Shown here piece after piece: positions 16,487 through 24,502 of a DNA stretch of 64,000 bases; within the stretch, counting starts at the first letter, position 1, and each line of letters opens with the position of its first letter. The notes under the pieces are model-generated. The model saw only the letters and a program-made list of their open reading frames with translations, was not told the DNA's origin and did no database searches. The translations under genes and the position numbers were made by a program. The stretch covers positions 372,001-436,000 of the forward strand of contig NZ_KZ614149.1 in the NCBI RefSeq assembly GCF_002886255.1. The letters run 5' to 3'. The stretch comes from Alteribacillus bidgolensis (GTDB lineage: Bacteria; Bacillota; Bacilli; Bacillales; Marinococcaceae).

Positions 16487-16615
16487 ATGGGTTTGGATGA
16501 TTTATCTCCTTCTGTTCTTTTGGAAGCTTACCATAAGGCGAAGGAAATGGAGCTTGATGAAGATTTTATCAATATCTTAAAAAAAACATTAGAAGCCCAT
16601 CTTGTACATCAGTAA
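16487..16615 (+). CDS. Sporulation histidine kinase inhibitor Sda-like
   Basis: The 42 residues include LSPSVLLEAYHKAKEMELDE and DFINILKKTLE, the two-helix hairpin pattern of Sda. Sda binds KinA and KinB and blocks sporulation while DNA replication is disturbed. The start follows ATGGGAGGAAATA. A copy inside an accessory region, beside replication genes, may let the element delay sporulation of its host; that is inference. The host may have its own sda elsewhere. Confidence 0.8.
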   Translation: MGLDDLSPSVLLEAYHKAKEMELDEDFINILKKTLEAHLVHQ

Positions 16616-16634
16616 AATTTGTTATTTTAGTTTA

Positions 16635-16664
16635 AGCAACGTAAAATTCGTTGCTATTTTTTTT
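16635..16664 (+). terminator. Rho-independent terminator after sda-like gene
   Basis: AGCAACG and CGTTGCT pair around a 7-nt loop, followed by nine T residues. Confidence 0.88.
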
Positions 16665-16722
16665 TATCTTTCGTAGGACTTTTGTAATAATTGTTGAATT
16701 ATACAGATGGAGGTGATAAACG

Positions 16723-16923
16723 TTGGAAAAAGAGGTTGTTATTAACCAAGATTTTCATACGATAACAGCTAGAAGTACTGACCAATTACAAACACAATTA
16801 TACAAGGTCCTTGATCTGTATCGGAATAATAGGAAGGAATTTGCGTTAATAAGCCAAGTACAACCAGTAAATGATAAGGAATTTATTGTTATTATAGAAA
16901 CAATCATAGAGCAGCAAAATTAA
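16723..16923 (+). CDS. Small protein, paralogue of the one at 58371
   Basis: The 66-residue protein starts at TTG after GGAGGTGATAA. Its sequence (VINQDFHTITARSTDQLQ and FALISQVQPVNDKEF) aligns with the 64-residue protein at 58371 (IIEQRFHQIKAVDSSDLE and FPLLKQVIKTRDKDY): same length, same xxFHxIxAxSxxxL start, same Q-V-x-DK-x end. No function is known. Related copies near both ends of the accessory DNA suggest a module-associated gene. Confidence 0.65.
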   Translation: MEKEVVINQDFHTITARSTDQLQTQLYKVLDLYRNNRKEFALISQVQPVNDKEFIVIIETIIEQQN

Positions 16924-16980
16924 TCTGCTGCCCTGCGAATGTCTGAAAAGCTTTCAAAGGAAATAGTGAAAACACAATAG

Positions 16981-17007
16981 AAAAAAGCCACCGTTGTAAA
17001 CGGTAGC
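16981..17007 (-). terminator. Terminator for the minus-strand YjcZ-like gene
   Basis: On the minus strand GCTACCGTT and AACGGTGGC pair around a short loop and are followed by TTTTTT. The gap between here and the gene at 17269 (about 260 bases) contains no other gene that I can see. Confidence 0.65.
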
Positions 17008-17268
17008 TGTAAGAGGTTATCCAATGGGATGGTAATGCTGTTGTCTTGTTCATTTGGCTCATTATTGTAGGTGTAGTTTAATATATGACTTAAAATAAAA
17101 AAAGTACTAGAAAAGGACATATCAATTCAAAAAAACACGTTTTCACTAGATTACTGATCTATTTTAATATTCTCCCTGCCATGATAAGTTGTTTGCTGAC
17201 TCTCTTATTCCAAAATATCCCTCATATGAAGGAGGCAAAAGACGACGTCCTTTGCCTGAAAAAGTTAT

Positions 17269-17376
17269 TTAATATTTCACAAAGCTAACACCTACAATAA
17301 TTAAAAGAATAAACAAGACGACAATAAGCGCAAAATTACTCCCGCGTCCGAATCCACCACCAAATCCGTCAGACAT
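17269..17376 (-). CDS. YjcZ-family sporulation protein
   Basis: The 35 residues begin MSDGFGGGFGRGSNFALIVV and continue with one hydrophobic segment, exactly the pattern of the YjcZ/SscA family of tiny spore proteins (Gly/Phe-rich head, one membrane helix). The ATG follows AGGAGGG. Such proteins are made in sporulation and, for SscA, affect spore coat assembly. The gene is too short for routine gene finding. Confidence 0.85.
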   Translation of the reverse strand: MSDGFGGGFGRGSNFALIVVLFILLIIVGVSFVKY

Positions 17377-17636
17377 ATATACCCTCCTCTCTTTTCATGT
17401 AATTTTAAGCTGTAAAAAAATACAGCATAGTTGGCTATTCAAATTTAATATTTCATTTGTATTTGGACCAACATCTAAACTAAATAATTTTTTATTTTAG
17501 CTGACAGTAATTGTATATGTTAAAAAACTGATAAAGTTTGGACGAATAATCAATATTAAGGCACAAATCTTCAAAGTGCGTTTTATTCCAACAAATGTGC
17601 TAGAATAATAGCATAATTTGTAATTGGAGGGATTCT
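17377..17636. other. Divergent intergenic region
   Basis: No gene is seen between the YjcZ-like gene and the SLH protein gene. A possible promoter for the latter reads TTCCAACAAATG...TAGAATAAT near 17586-17612, upstream of GGAGGG. Confidence 0.4.
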
Positions 17637-19286
17637 ATGAAAATCGGAAAGTACATACTTTCGTTGGTGCTTGTTTTTACTTTGATAGCCCCCGTTGTAT
17701 CGGCCGATTCTCAACAATTCACGGATGTATCGTCCGATTTTTGGGCTGAGAAGGAAATTGAATATTTAGCTGAAGAAGGCATCATTTTAGGTTATGAGGA
17801 TGGAACATTTAGACCTAATGAGACGGTAAAGCGTAGTCAAGCAGCTTCGATGATTGTTGAAGCATTGGACTTAGACACCACAAATCGTCCTGCAGCTGAT
17901 TTTAAAGATATTGATAATAGTTTTCATGCCTATGATGTAGCTGCAACTGTACAAGATGAAGGTATCATCGGTGGGCGGGATGGTCATTTTATGCCAAACA
18001 ATGCTTTGACACGTGGTCAAATGGCAGCAGTGTTGAATCGTTCTTTTGATTTTGAACAGCCAGAAGGTACATATAATTTTGCTGATGTTGATGAAGAGGA
18101 TACGTTTTATAATGATATTTCTACCATTGCAGAAGTCGGTGTGACAACAGGCTACTCTGAAGATAACACTTTCCGTCCAAATAATGAGACTACACGTGCC
18201 CAGTTTTCCGTATTCTTGGCAAGAGTTCTTGATTCAGAAAAGTTCGTTGAAGATGATGTCGCTTACCCGGCAGTTAACCTTGATGTCCATTTCATTGATG
18301 TTGGACAGGGAGACAGCATTCTACTAGAACCTAACGGCAGTGGTGGAAATATACTCATTGATGGAGGCAGAAAAGGAGAAGGCGAAACAGTCGTTCAATA
18401 TTTAGAGGACCAGGGAATCAATGAATTAGAATGGGTTGTCGCTACACATCCTGATGCTGATCACATTGGTGGTTTGATTGATGTATTTAATGAAATTGAA
18501 GTTAAAAATGTATTAGATAGTGGAAAAGAACACACCACTGATACTTACTTTGAATATCTAGAAACTATTGATGAAAAAAATATTAATTTTGAAGTAGTAG
18601 AAGAAGGAGATTATTTAGATACAGTAACAGCAGAAATACAAATTCTTAATGGATATAATGACAGCAGTGATTTAAACGAGTCATCTATTGTTTTGCATAC
18701 GACTTATGGCGAAACTACCGCCCTATTTACTGGTGATGCTACTGTAGATAACGAGGCAGAAATGATCGAGGAATATAATGTGGAAGCAGATGTTCTAAAG
18801 GTTGGACATCATGGGGCTGCAACTTCTACAAGTGCAGAATTCGTTGAGGCAGTAGATCCTAAAATGGCTATTCTTTCGTACGGAGAAAATAGCTATGGAC
18901 ATCCAGACGTAGATGTAGTGGATCGTCTTAGAAATGCAGATGTTGAACTATATAGTACTTATGATTCAGGAGATATTGAAGTTTCATTAAGTCATCAACG
19001 TCCAATTATCCAAGAAGAACAGTGGACAGGTGATGGTGAAGGAGAGGTATCAGAACCAGAACCTACGCCAGAGCCGGATCCTGAACCTGCACCAGGTTTA
19101 ATTAATATCAATACTGCTGGTTACGAAGAACTTCAAGAAATTACCGGTGTAGGTCCAACTATTGCTGAACGTATCATTGAATACCGTGAATCTTATGGTG
19201 ACTTTGACAGCATAGAAGAGATCATGAATGTTAAAGGTATTGCAGAAGGACGTTTCGAAGATATGAAAGACGAGATCACAGTATAG
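17637..19286 (+). CDS. Secreted SLH-domain protein with ComEC-like metallo-beta-lactamase and ComEA-like HhH domains
   Basis: The 549-residue protein has a signal peptide (residues 1-24, cut near VSA-DS), three S-layer homology domains (about 25-205: FTDVSSDFWAEKEI, FKDIDNSFHAYDVA, FADVDEEDTFYNDI), then a metallo-beta-lactamase domain of the ComEC type (HFIDVGQGDSILLE, THPDADHIGGL, LFTGDA, KVGHHGAATST), a Pro-Glu linker, and a C-terminal ComEA-like double helix-hairpin-helix (ININTAGYEELQEITGVG). SLH domains tie it to the cell wall, HhH binds DNA without sequence preference, and the MBL domain has full metal ligands, so an extracellular DNA-degrading or nucleotide-releasing enzyme is likely. 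DUF3006 follows, its usual partner. Confidence 0.9.
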   Translation: MKIGKYILSLVLVFTLIAPVVSADSQQFTDVSSDFWAEKEIEYLAEEGIILGYEDGTFRPNETVKRSQAASMIVEALDLDTTNRPAADFKDIDNSFHAYDVAATVQDEGIIGGRDGHFMPNNALTRGQMAAVLNRSFDFEQPEGTYNFADVDEEDTFYNDISTIAEVGVTTGYSEDNTFRPNNETTRAQFSVFLARVLDSEKFVEDDVAYPAVNLDVHFIDVGQGDSILLEPNGSGGNILIDGGRKGEGETVVQYLEDQGINELEWVVATHPDADHIGGLIDVFNEIEVKNVLDSGKEHTTDTYFEYLETIDEKNINFEVVEEGDYLDTVTAEIQILNGYNDSSDLNESSIVLHTTYGETTALFTGDATVDNEAEMIEEYNVEADVLKVGHHGAATSTSAEFVEAVDPKMAILSYGENSYGHPDVDVVDRLRNADVELYSTYDSGDIEVSLSHQRPIIQEEQWTGDGEGEVSEPEPTPEPDPEPAPGLININTAGYEELQEITGVGPTIAERIIEYRESYGDFDSIEEIMNVKGIAEGRFEDMKDEITV

Positions 19287-19296
19287 GAGTGATATC

Positions 19297-19542
19297 GTGG
19301 AAAAGTATACAATTGACCGGTTTGAAGGGGAACTTGCGGTTCTCCTTCATTCAGGTGATGAAACCGTTCAAAAGGATGTATTGAAATCACAACTTCCAGA
19401 TGGTGTAAAGCAAGGCGATGTGTTGGAGATCATTTTTAAAGATAATGACACGGTTAAAAAGGCTGTTATTAAAGAGGATGAAACTGAATCTAAGAAAGCA
19501 AAAGCTAAATCGCTTCTGGAAAAATTGAAGAACAAAAAGTGA
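19297..19542 (+). CDS. DUF3006 family protein
   Basis: The 81-residue protein begins YTIDRFEGELAVLL, the DUF3006 signature, and ends in a Lys-rich tail. The GTG start lies 11 bases after the stop of the MBL gene, behind AGGAGTGAT. DUF3006 genes commonly follow ComEC-like secreted MBL genes in Firmicutes; the function is unknown. Confidence 0.85.
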   Translation: MEKYTIDRFEGELAVLLHSGDETVQKDVLKSQLPDGVKQGDVLEIIFKDNDTVKKAVIKEDETESKKAKAKSLLEKLKNKK

Positions 19543-19544
19543 GA

Positions 19545-19573
19545 GTAAGGCCCTTCAGACCTTGCTCTTTTTT
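19545..19573 (+). terminator. Rho-independent terminator after DUF3006 gene
   Basis: GAGTAAGG and CCTTGCTC pair around CCCTTCAGA with one wobble and are followed by TTTTTT. Confidence 0.85.
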
Positions 19574-19672
19574 ACATGGACTAGAATTTTTTCTTCTTCT
19601 GTTAAAGGGACCATATTGTTGAAGAACAAGAGAATTCAAAATAAGTCTTCTTTGTTAGATTAACTAAGAGCA

Positions 19673-20131
19673 TTAATTATTTATTTTTTTTATTAACAGA
19701 CCGATTACTACTCCCGGTATCACGGATAACATGGGTAACCATACAGGGCCCAATAATATCCCCATCATCTTGAATGTTGGCGAAAAAATTAGACCAACTG
19801 TTACAGAATAGGAGGCAAATGCAAATGGTAAAAATGCAAACGGCGATTTTCCTCCGCCAACATCTTTGTATGCGTCCCATACCGCAAAAAAGTACAAACA
19901 AGGGTAAAACATTAACCATTGATAATTCGCTTGTTGAATTGCTTTTTCTATCTCCCCATGAATACTTAAAAGGATCACTTTGTTAAAGTTGGATTGGACA
20001 TTAATCAAAAATTCCAATGCTATAAAAAGAAATCCTTTGAAAAACTTTCTGTTTAAAATTTGGCCAAAACCTGGAAATGCAACACTCCAAAGTAATATTT
20101 CATACTTGTTATTTCGATTCATGTTATCCAT
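19673..20131 (-). CDS. Small multi-pass membrane protein, unknown
   Basis: The 152-residue protein has about four hydrophobic segments. The N-terminal part (LLWSVAFPGFGQILNRKFFKG) resembles the PGxGQxxxxRxxxG start of TM2/DUF5683-type membrane proteins, which have no known function. It is convergent with the DUF3006 gene and lies downstream of the DUF3231 gene on the same strand, separated by about 145 bases. Confidence 0.6.
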   Translation of the reverse strand: MDNMNRNNKYEILLWSVAFPGFGQILNRKFFKGFLFIALEFLINVQSNFNKVILLSIHGEIEKAIQQANYQWLMFYPCLYFFAVWDAYKDVGGGKSPFAFLPFAFASYSVTVGLIFSPTFKMMGILLGPVWLPMLSVIPGVVIGLLIKKINN

Positions 20132-20275
20132 CCATGTGATTGTAGACGTTATTAAATTATTTTCGAGCTTTCTTTCCTCAACTCACAATTTAGTGTTGCT
20201 TAACTTTAATTTTTTCCTTAGTATAAAAAAGGTAGAGTTACATTGACATCCGCTCCATTTGTAGGAAGAAAATTG

Positions 20276-21280
20276 TTATTTACCTTTTGCAATCTTTTTA
20301 CGATTTGGGGCAAGTGGTGGCTGCTCTAACCATTTATATTTTGTCATCAAGTCGAACCAATCTTTTGTAACCAATAAGTTTTTTAATATGATTTTTTCAT
20401 AATTCATTGCAAGATCGGTTCGCATAGCGACCGCAAGTCCTGTACCATGATAAGCTTGTGCGGTTTGTAATAAAAAACCAATATGATATAGCATTAGCTT
20501 GTCTGAAAAGGGAGCGTCTTGAGAAGTTGTTATTTCTGATTCCCAAGACATGGGTACAGGTAGATCATCGTCATGTAGTATTTTACTCAATGACTGAATT
20601 TGTTGGTCAGAGGTTTTTTGTGTATTCATTAAAAATTTTCTAACCTCATTTGACTGCGTCACCTGACTAAATGCAATAGAAAGAGTTTTTTCCATTATTT
20701 TTTTCTTGACGTTTAATGAAAGAGTAACCATTTCTGTTGCAGTTAAAGGGCGTTTGTCACTAAAAAAACCGTCTAAAAATTGTTGGCCTGAAATAAATTC
20801 GGGGCTTGTTTCAGGATAAAAATAGGGATCTCTTTGAAAGTGTCCTTTTTCTAATAATAATTCAATAGTATGATGATACATCCTCTTTCCGTCATTATCA
20901 CAAGAATCATAAAAACTCCGTAAATCTTCTCTTACAGAAGAACTAAGTGATCCTATATGTCCTAATAAACCATGTAGTGTCATAATGTGTAAATAGTGTA
21001 AACAGAATATGTCCGAAAATAATCTTTTTGTTCCTTTATTAAGATCTGATTCATTAAACCCAATTGGAACTGGAAATCCTTCGTTTTCAAGGAATGTTGT
21101 TATCTGTTTCTTTTGTTTTTCAAAAGTCTGTAAAGCATCCTCAAAAACAGCTCTTATCTTTTCATCCTCTATAATGGATAGCATATACTTATTTACTATT
21201 TCAATCGCCGTTCCATTTATATATTCTGCCCACAATGTTCCAATTTCCGAAGATGTGAGTTTTAAATCCTGTTTGTCCAT
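20276..21280 (-). CDS. DUF3231 family protein
   Basis: The 334-residue protein has two halves of about 165 residues each, both starting with a ...T..E...L...Y......I..... helix and holding a short loop with PVP (GFPVPIGF, DLPVPMSW). This duplicated four-helix-bundle pattern is that of DUF3231, a ferritin-like family frequent in spore formers and often produced during sporulation. Length agrees with the family. The ATG at 21280 follows AGAGGTGAT on the minus strand. Confidence 0.85.
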   Translation of the reverse strand: MDKQDLKLTSSEIGTLWAEYINGTAIEIVNKYMLSIIEDEKIRAVFEDALQTFEKQKKQITTFLENEGFPVPIGFNESDLNKGTKRLFSDIFCLHYLHIMTLHGLLGHIGSLSSSVREDLRSFYDSCDNDGKRMYHHTIELLLEKGHFQRDPYFYPETSPEFISGQQFLDGFFSDKRPLTATEMVTLSLNVKKKIMEKTLSIAFSQVTQSNEVRKFLMNTQKTSDQQIQSLSKILHDDDLPVPMSWESEITTSQDAPFSDKLMLYHIGFLLQTAQAYHGTGLAVAMRTDLAMNYEKIILKNLLVTKDWFDLMTKYKWLEQPPLAPNRKKIAKGK

Positions 21281-21382
21281 AAAATCACCTCTATACTAAA
21301 GGGTTTCCAGAATATTATTTTTTATATGTCCAAGATTATTGAAAAAAACTCTTCGGTAATCGGCCGCTTTAATGGAATATGA

Positions 21383-21426
21383 ATAAAGCCAGTAAACCAA
21401 TAAAATCAGTGGTTTACTGGCTTTAT
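21383..21426. terminator. Perfect 17-bp inverted repeat, bidirectional terminator
   Basis: ATAAAGCCAGTAAACCA and its exact reverse complement surround a 10-nt loop; T-rich DNA follows on the plus strand. It lies upstream of the DUF3231 gene and just before the join to the truncated replication module. The preceding TAATCGGCCGCTTTAATGG resembles a motif at 45537. Confidence 0.7.
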
Positions 21427-21499
21427 TTATAACGTCAGTTCCGCGTTAACAACTTTTTTAAGCTTCAAAACTTTTAAGATTTTAATATGTGTTCGCCCC

Positions 21500-21806
21500 A
21501 TTTTATTGAGATGACTTTGTGTATCGAGCGATTGAAGTAGCTTGCTTAAATGCAAACGGTCCTCCAACATTCAAATGGCTGAAGTATTTGATTGAGGATT
21601 GGACCAGCAAAGGCGCGCGTTCTCCAGATGACATAGACCGTTTAGAAAGTGATTTTAAAAAGAAAAAGGTGAGAGGTGTTTCTGCCAATGGAAAAGCTAG
21701 CTTTCCAGGAAATGATGGACAGGCTAAGAGCCAGAGCAGAGGAAGTCAGGAACGATCCATCACGGGCGGCCAAGTCGGGTGGATTAAACCAGGAAAACGA
21801 GCGTGA
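21500..21806 (+). pseudogene. 5'-truncated replication initiator, copy 2
   Basis: The frame matches the C-terminal 95 residues of the initiator at 12667 almost residue for residue (YRAIEVACLNA, GPPTF, WLKYLIE, WTSKGARSPDDIDRL). The N-terminal DNA-binding winged helix and the linker are missing; homology begins abruptly at about 21500. The remaining piece still overlaps the DnaC start as in copy 1. Confidence 0.8.
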
Positions 21807-22518
21807 TTATGACTGCCCCAAATGCAAGGACAAAACCGGATACATTGCCGTACGGGATGGAATGGAAGTCTGGGTCCAGTGCAGTTGTATTGAGTGGAGA
21901 AGAGCTCAAAGATTGTTGCGTTCGAGCGAAATAACTAATGACTTTAAAAAGCTAGGCTTCCAAAATTTTAGGACGGAAGGAAAGCCAGAATTGATAAAGG
22001 GAGCTTATGAGTGTGCCTTAAGTTATTTTAGGAATTTCGAAGTCGTTGAAGGAAAACGTCAAAATAGTATTGCATTGTTAGGCCAACCAGGAGTCGGTAA
22101 AACACATTTACTAACAGCTATAGCAAATAATTTGATTCGAAAAAGACAAGTACCAGTACTGTACTTCCCTTATGTAGAAGGTTTTAATAACCTAAAAGAC
22201 AATTTCGACAAGCTGGAAGAAAAAATGGAGCGCATGAAAAAAGCTGATGTCCTCTTTATCGATGATTTGTTCAAGCCTACCGGCAAGGATAAAAAGCCCC
22301 GTGCAACTGAATGGCAAATCGAACAGACTTACGCTGTCATTAACCATCGTTACTTGAACCACATGCCGGTTTTAATCTCATCAGAATTGCCGATTGATCA
22401 ACTTGTTGAGGTTGATGAAGCATTAGCAACTCGCATTTATGAAATGTGTAAGGATTATTTGGTACTAATCCAGGGCGATAGATTCCAGCTAAATCACAGA
22501 TTAGAGGGAAAGGTGTAA
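21688..22518 (+). CDS. DnaC-like helicase loader, copy 2
   Basis: The predicted protein of about 276 residues is intact and very similar to copy 1 at 13418, with zinc-motif YDCPKCKDKTGY, Walker A LLGQPGVGKTHLLTA and Walker B ADVLFIDDLFKPT. The ATG at 21688 follows GAGAGGTG. Because its partner initiator is cut short, it may be a relic, or it may still serve the conjugative element downstream. DNA between the two copies (about 14250-21500) is bounded by direct repeats of roughly 1 kb. Confidence 0.88.
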   Translation: MEKLAFQEMMDRLRARAEEVRNDPSRAAKSGGLNQENERDYDCPKCKDKTGYIAVRDGMEVWVQCSCIEWRRAQRLLRSSEITNDFKKLGFQNFRTEGKPELIKGAYECALSYFRNFEVVEGKRQNSIALLGQPGVGKTHLLTAIANNLIRKRQVPVLYFPYVEGFNNLKDNFDKLEEKMERMKKADVLFIDDLFKPTGKDKKPRATEWQIEQTYAVINHRYLNHMPVLISSELPIDQLVEVDEALATRIYEMCKDYLVLIQGDRFQLNHRLEGKV

Positions 22519-22628
22519 TGCTTAAAACCGCAATCTATTTTCTTCCGTACCGACGACCGTTTATACAACGAAGCCCGACAACAACATTTAATACAAATGC
22601 TAAAAGCGAATTAAAGAAAGCGGTGTGA
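22518..22628 (+). pseudogene. Degraded copy of the small gene after dnaC
   Basis: It starts in the same TAATG overlap as 14248 and shares MLK-AIYF-P-RRP, but then diverges and ends after 36 residues. A second frame in the same DNA reads RQQHLIQML, recalling the FbpA-like protein at 14390. It looks like a fused and shortened remnant of both genes. Confidence 0.5.
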
Positions 22629-22725
22629 ATGTTGGAATCTAATTAAGTCAAAAACAAATAAAAAATTTAAAGATTAAATGCCAACTGGTTGGATCAATAT
22701 GATTAAACATTGTTGAGGTGGTACA

Positions 22726-22962
22726 ATGAATGGTAGAAAAAGAGTTTCACAGGTTGAACTAGCTTATAAGGCAAGGTTCGTCAAGACATTTGAAAATGAA
22801 AGGTATGAGCTGAAAGGTTCCATTGCGGTGGAACGAAACAGTGGTGAAATTGCTCAGGTGGCAGATATATACTACCGGGTACGTTCTGCTCAAAATAAGA
22901 ACAAAAAGCTCATTGCTAAACGTAAAAATCGTTCCGATGAATTGTGTTTATATTTGCCTTAG
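22726..22962 (+). CDS. Small basic protein, unknown
   Basis: The 78-residue protein follows TTGAGGTGGTACA. It is rich in Lys and Arg and contains ELKGSIAVERNSGEIAQVAD, which recalls short beta-rich proteins of mobile elements. No family is recognised. Confidence 0.5.
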   Translation: MNGRKRVSQVELAYKARFVKTFENERYELKGSIAVERNSGEIAQVADIYYRVRSAQNKNKKLIAKRKNRSDELCLYLP

Positions 22963-23317
22963 GTTCATAAAAGACGAAGGGTTGTAATTCTAGCAAGAGT
23001 ATTAAAAAATCATCTCTGTTGAAAACCATTGACAACTGAATATGGGTGCCTCTGGCGTGCTTGAGCGATATGCCGGAGGTCAACATAGAACGGTTAGCTA
23101 AGTTCGATTCCTAAAACTTGCCACCATTCGTGAAACGCTCTTTATTTCTGGTTCTTCGTACCTTGCCTAAAACGACGTGCTTTGGGAAGCTACTAAAACG
23201 TAACGTATGTTTTAGTAAGCATGTTTCCATAGGGTTCTTGCTTCCAGCCAGAAAGCAATCATCGAACTTTTTTGATAGAGGGAGATGAGAAAATGTCTTT
23301 GCAAAGGTTGTGAACAT
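22963..23317. other. Non-coding stretch before the conjugation genes
   Basis: No protein gene is seen. It contains AAACGTAACG...GTTTTAG inverted-repeat pieces around 23195-23220 and a segment ending AGTTCGATTCC...GCCACCA that recalls a tRNA 3' half but does not fold as one. A regulatory leader for the conjugation operon is possible. Confidence 0.4.
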
Positions 23318-23746
23318 ATGAAAAGATTCGTATGCCTTTTACTACTTGTAGTGGGGATTTTTACTGCTTGTGGAAGTGGGGGTGAGACACTACAAGAGTA
23401 TGAATATGAAGACTTTCGAGATATGGTGAATGCTGATGATTTCACTGGTTTTTCCTATATGTTGACCGATTATCAAACTCATGAAGAAGGTTATATAACC
23501 ATGATTGAGGATGTCTTCGAACGAACAGGAGAGCAATTGATCTATACAAATGTTCAGGAATACGATGATGACGTACATGAATTTTTTAACGAAGAAAGTA
23601 GAGATCCTGATTTAATTTTACCTGGTGATAAAGTTGTTTATGTGAAAGAGGGAACGGTCATTAGTGAATTTCCCATAGAAAATAGTGTGCTCCAGACAGA
23701 TGAGTACAATCAAGAGCTGCAACATTTTATTGAAACCCATCAGTAA
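23318..23746 (+). CDS. Lipoprotein of the conjugation module
   Basis: I take the ATG at 23318, giving a signal peptide MKRFVCLLLLVVGIFTAC with lipobox FTAC and a mature protein of about 125 acidic residues. An upstream in-frame ATG (23285) would put a Cys-rich, charged head before the signal and is unlikely. The mature part (DFTGFSYMLTDY, PDLILPGDKVVYVKEG) has a fold reminiscent of thioredoxin-like or YoaJ-like small domains, but I cannot name it. It opens a run of same-strand genes leading to the VirB2-like pilin. Confidence 0.65.
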   Translation: MKRFVCLLLLVVGIFTACGSGGETLQEYEYEDFRDMVNADDFTGFSYMLTDYQTHEEGYITMIEDVFERTGEQLIYTNVQEYDDDVHEFFNEESRDPDLILPGDKVVYVKEGTVISEFPIENSVLQTDEYNQELQHFIETHQ

Positions 23747-23762
23747 AGGAGTCAGTAATAGT

Positions 23763-23993
23763 ATGGCAGGAAATGCGAAAGAACGAAAGCAGAAGAAAGA
23801 AATTGCTCAGAAGATGATGGAAACGAAAGGGATGAAATATAACGATTGGTTACATGAAAAGCATCAAGAGTATATTGACGATAACCTTATCGATTACATG
23901 AATATGCAAGAAGAAAAACAGGAGGAGAAGAACGACGTTCAAAGTAATGAACCAACTTCTAGTACAAAACCAAAATTTCAAGAAATCCGTTAA
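23763..23993 (+). CDS. Small charged protein of the conjugation module
   Basis: The 76-residue frame starts at the ATG at 23763, after AAGGAGTCAG. It is hydrophilic with many Lys and Glu (AKERKQKKEIAQKMMETKGM) and a C-terminal low-complexity tail. It sits 16 bases before the pilin gene. Function unknown. Confidence 0.6.
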   Translation: MAGNAKERKQKKEIAQKMMETKGMKYNDWLHEKHQEYIDDNLIDYMNMQEEKQEEKNDVQSNEPTSSTKPKFQEIR

Positions 23994-24008
23994 TAGAAAG
24001 GGGCAAGG

Positions 24009-24293
24009 TTGAGGATGTTTGACATGATGATGTCTACCGTTGTTTTCAGCGTTGCTAACGGGATGGACAATTTAATCTCAACAGGAGAAGGAATTCTCCA
24101 ATGGGCGCAGCGTCTAGGGTTAATAGGCGCTGCGATTGCTTTTTGTATTGGGGGTTACTACCTCATGTTCGGTGGAGATCGAGGGCGGACCAAAGCAATT
24201 GGCTGGTTCTTAGGTGGCGCCGTTGGTTTGATCATTGTTATGGGTGCCTATGGTATTGCAACAGGCATTAATGACAATATTACTTTTAACTAG
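24009..24293 (+). CDS. VirB2/TrbC-like pilin or channel subunit
   Basis: The 94-residue protein has a short N-terminal region and two membrane helices (GLIGAAIAFCIGGYYLMFGG and GWFLGGAVGLIIVMGAYGIA) joined by a short basic loop DRGRTK. This is the VirB2/TrbC layout used by Gram-positive conjugation systems. It would sit in the membrane as part of the mating channel. No long signal peptide is present, as is common in these systems. Confidence 0.75.
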   Translation: MRMFDMMMSTVVFSVANGMDNLISTGEGILQWAQRLGLIGAAIAFCIGGYYLMFGGDRGRTKAIGWFLGGAVGLIIVMGAYGIATGINDNITFN

Positions 24294-24502
24294 AAACCTA
24301 TACAAATTCTTATAGTTTTTTTACCCTAACATTGTCGCCTGCTTTTTCCATATATATTTTCTAAGGATTTATATAAAATGCATGGATAACGCAGCATTTC
24401 ATGTCCATCGTATTTTCACAACGAAAGGCAAAATGTTTATCATTCATGTTTTTTTCATGTACATTTGTCATAACAGTGAAAAATGAACGGGAGGTTTCAA
24501 AC

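Noticed and set aside
17230..17265. Hairpin GGCAAAAGACG/CGTCCTTTGCC as terminator for the YjcZ-like gene
   Set aside because: The stem is good but there is no T tract on the minus strand; the repeat at 16981 is the better terminator candidate.
23030..23135. tRNA-like 3' half (AGTTCGATTCC...GCCACCA)
   Set aside because: No matching acceptor, D or anticodon arm can be formed upstream, so it is not a tRNA gene; it may be chance or a relic.
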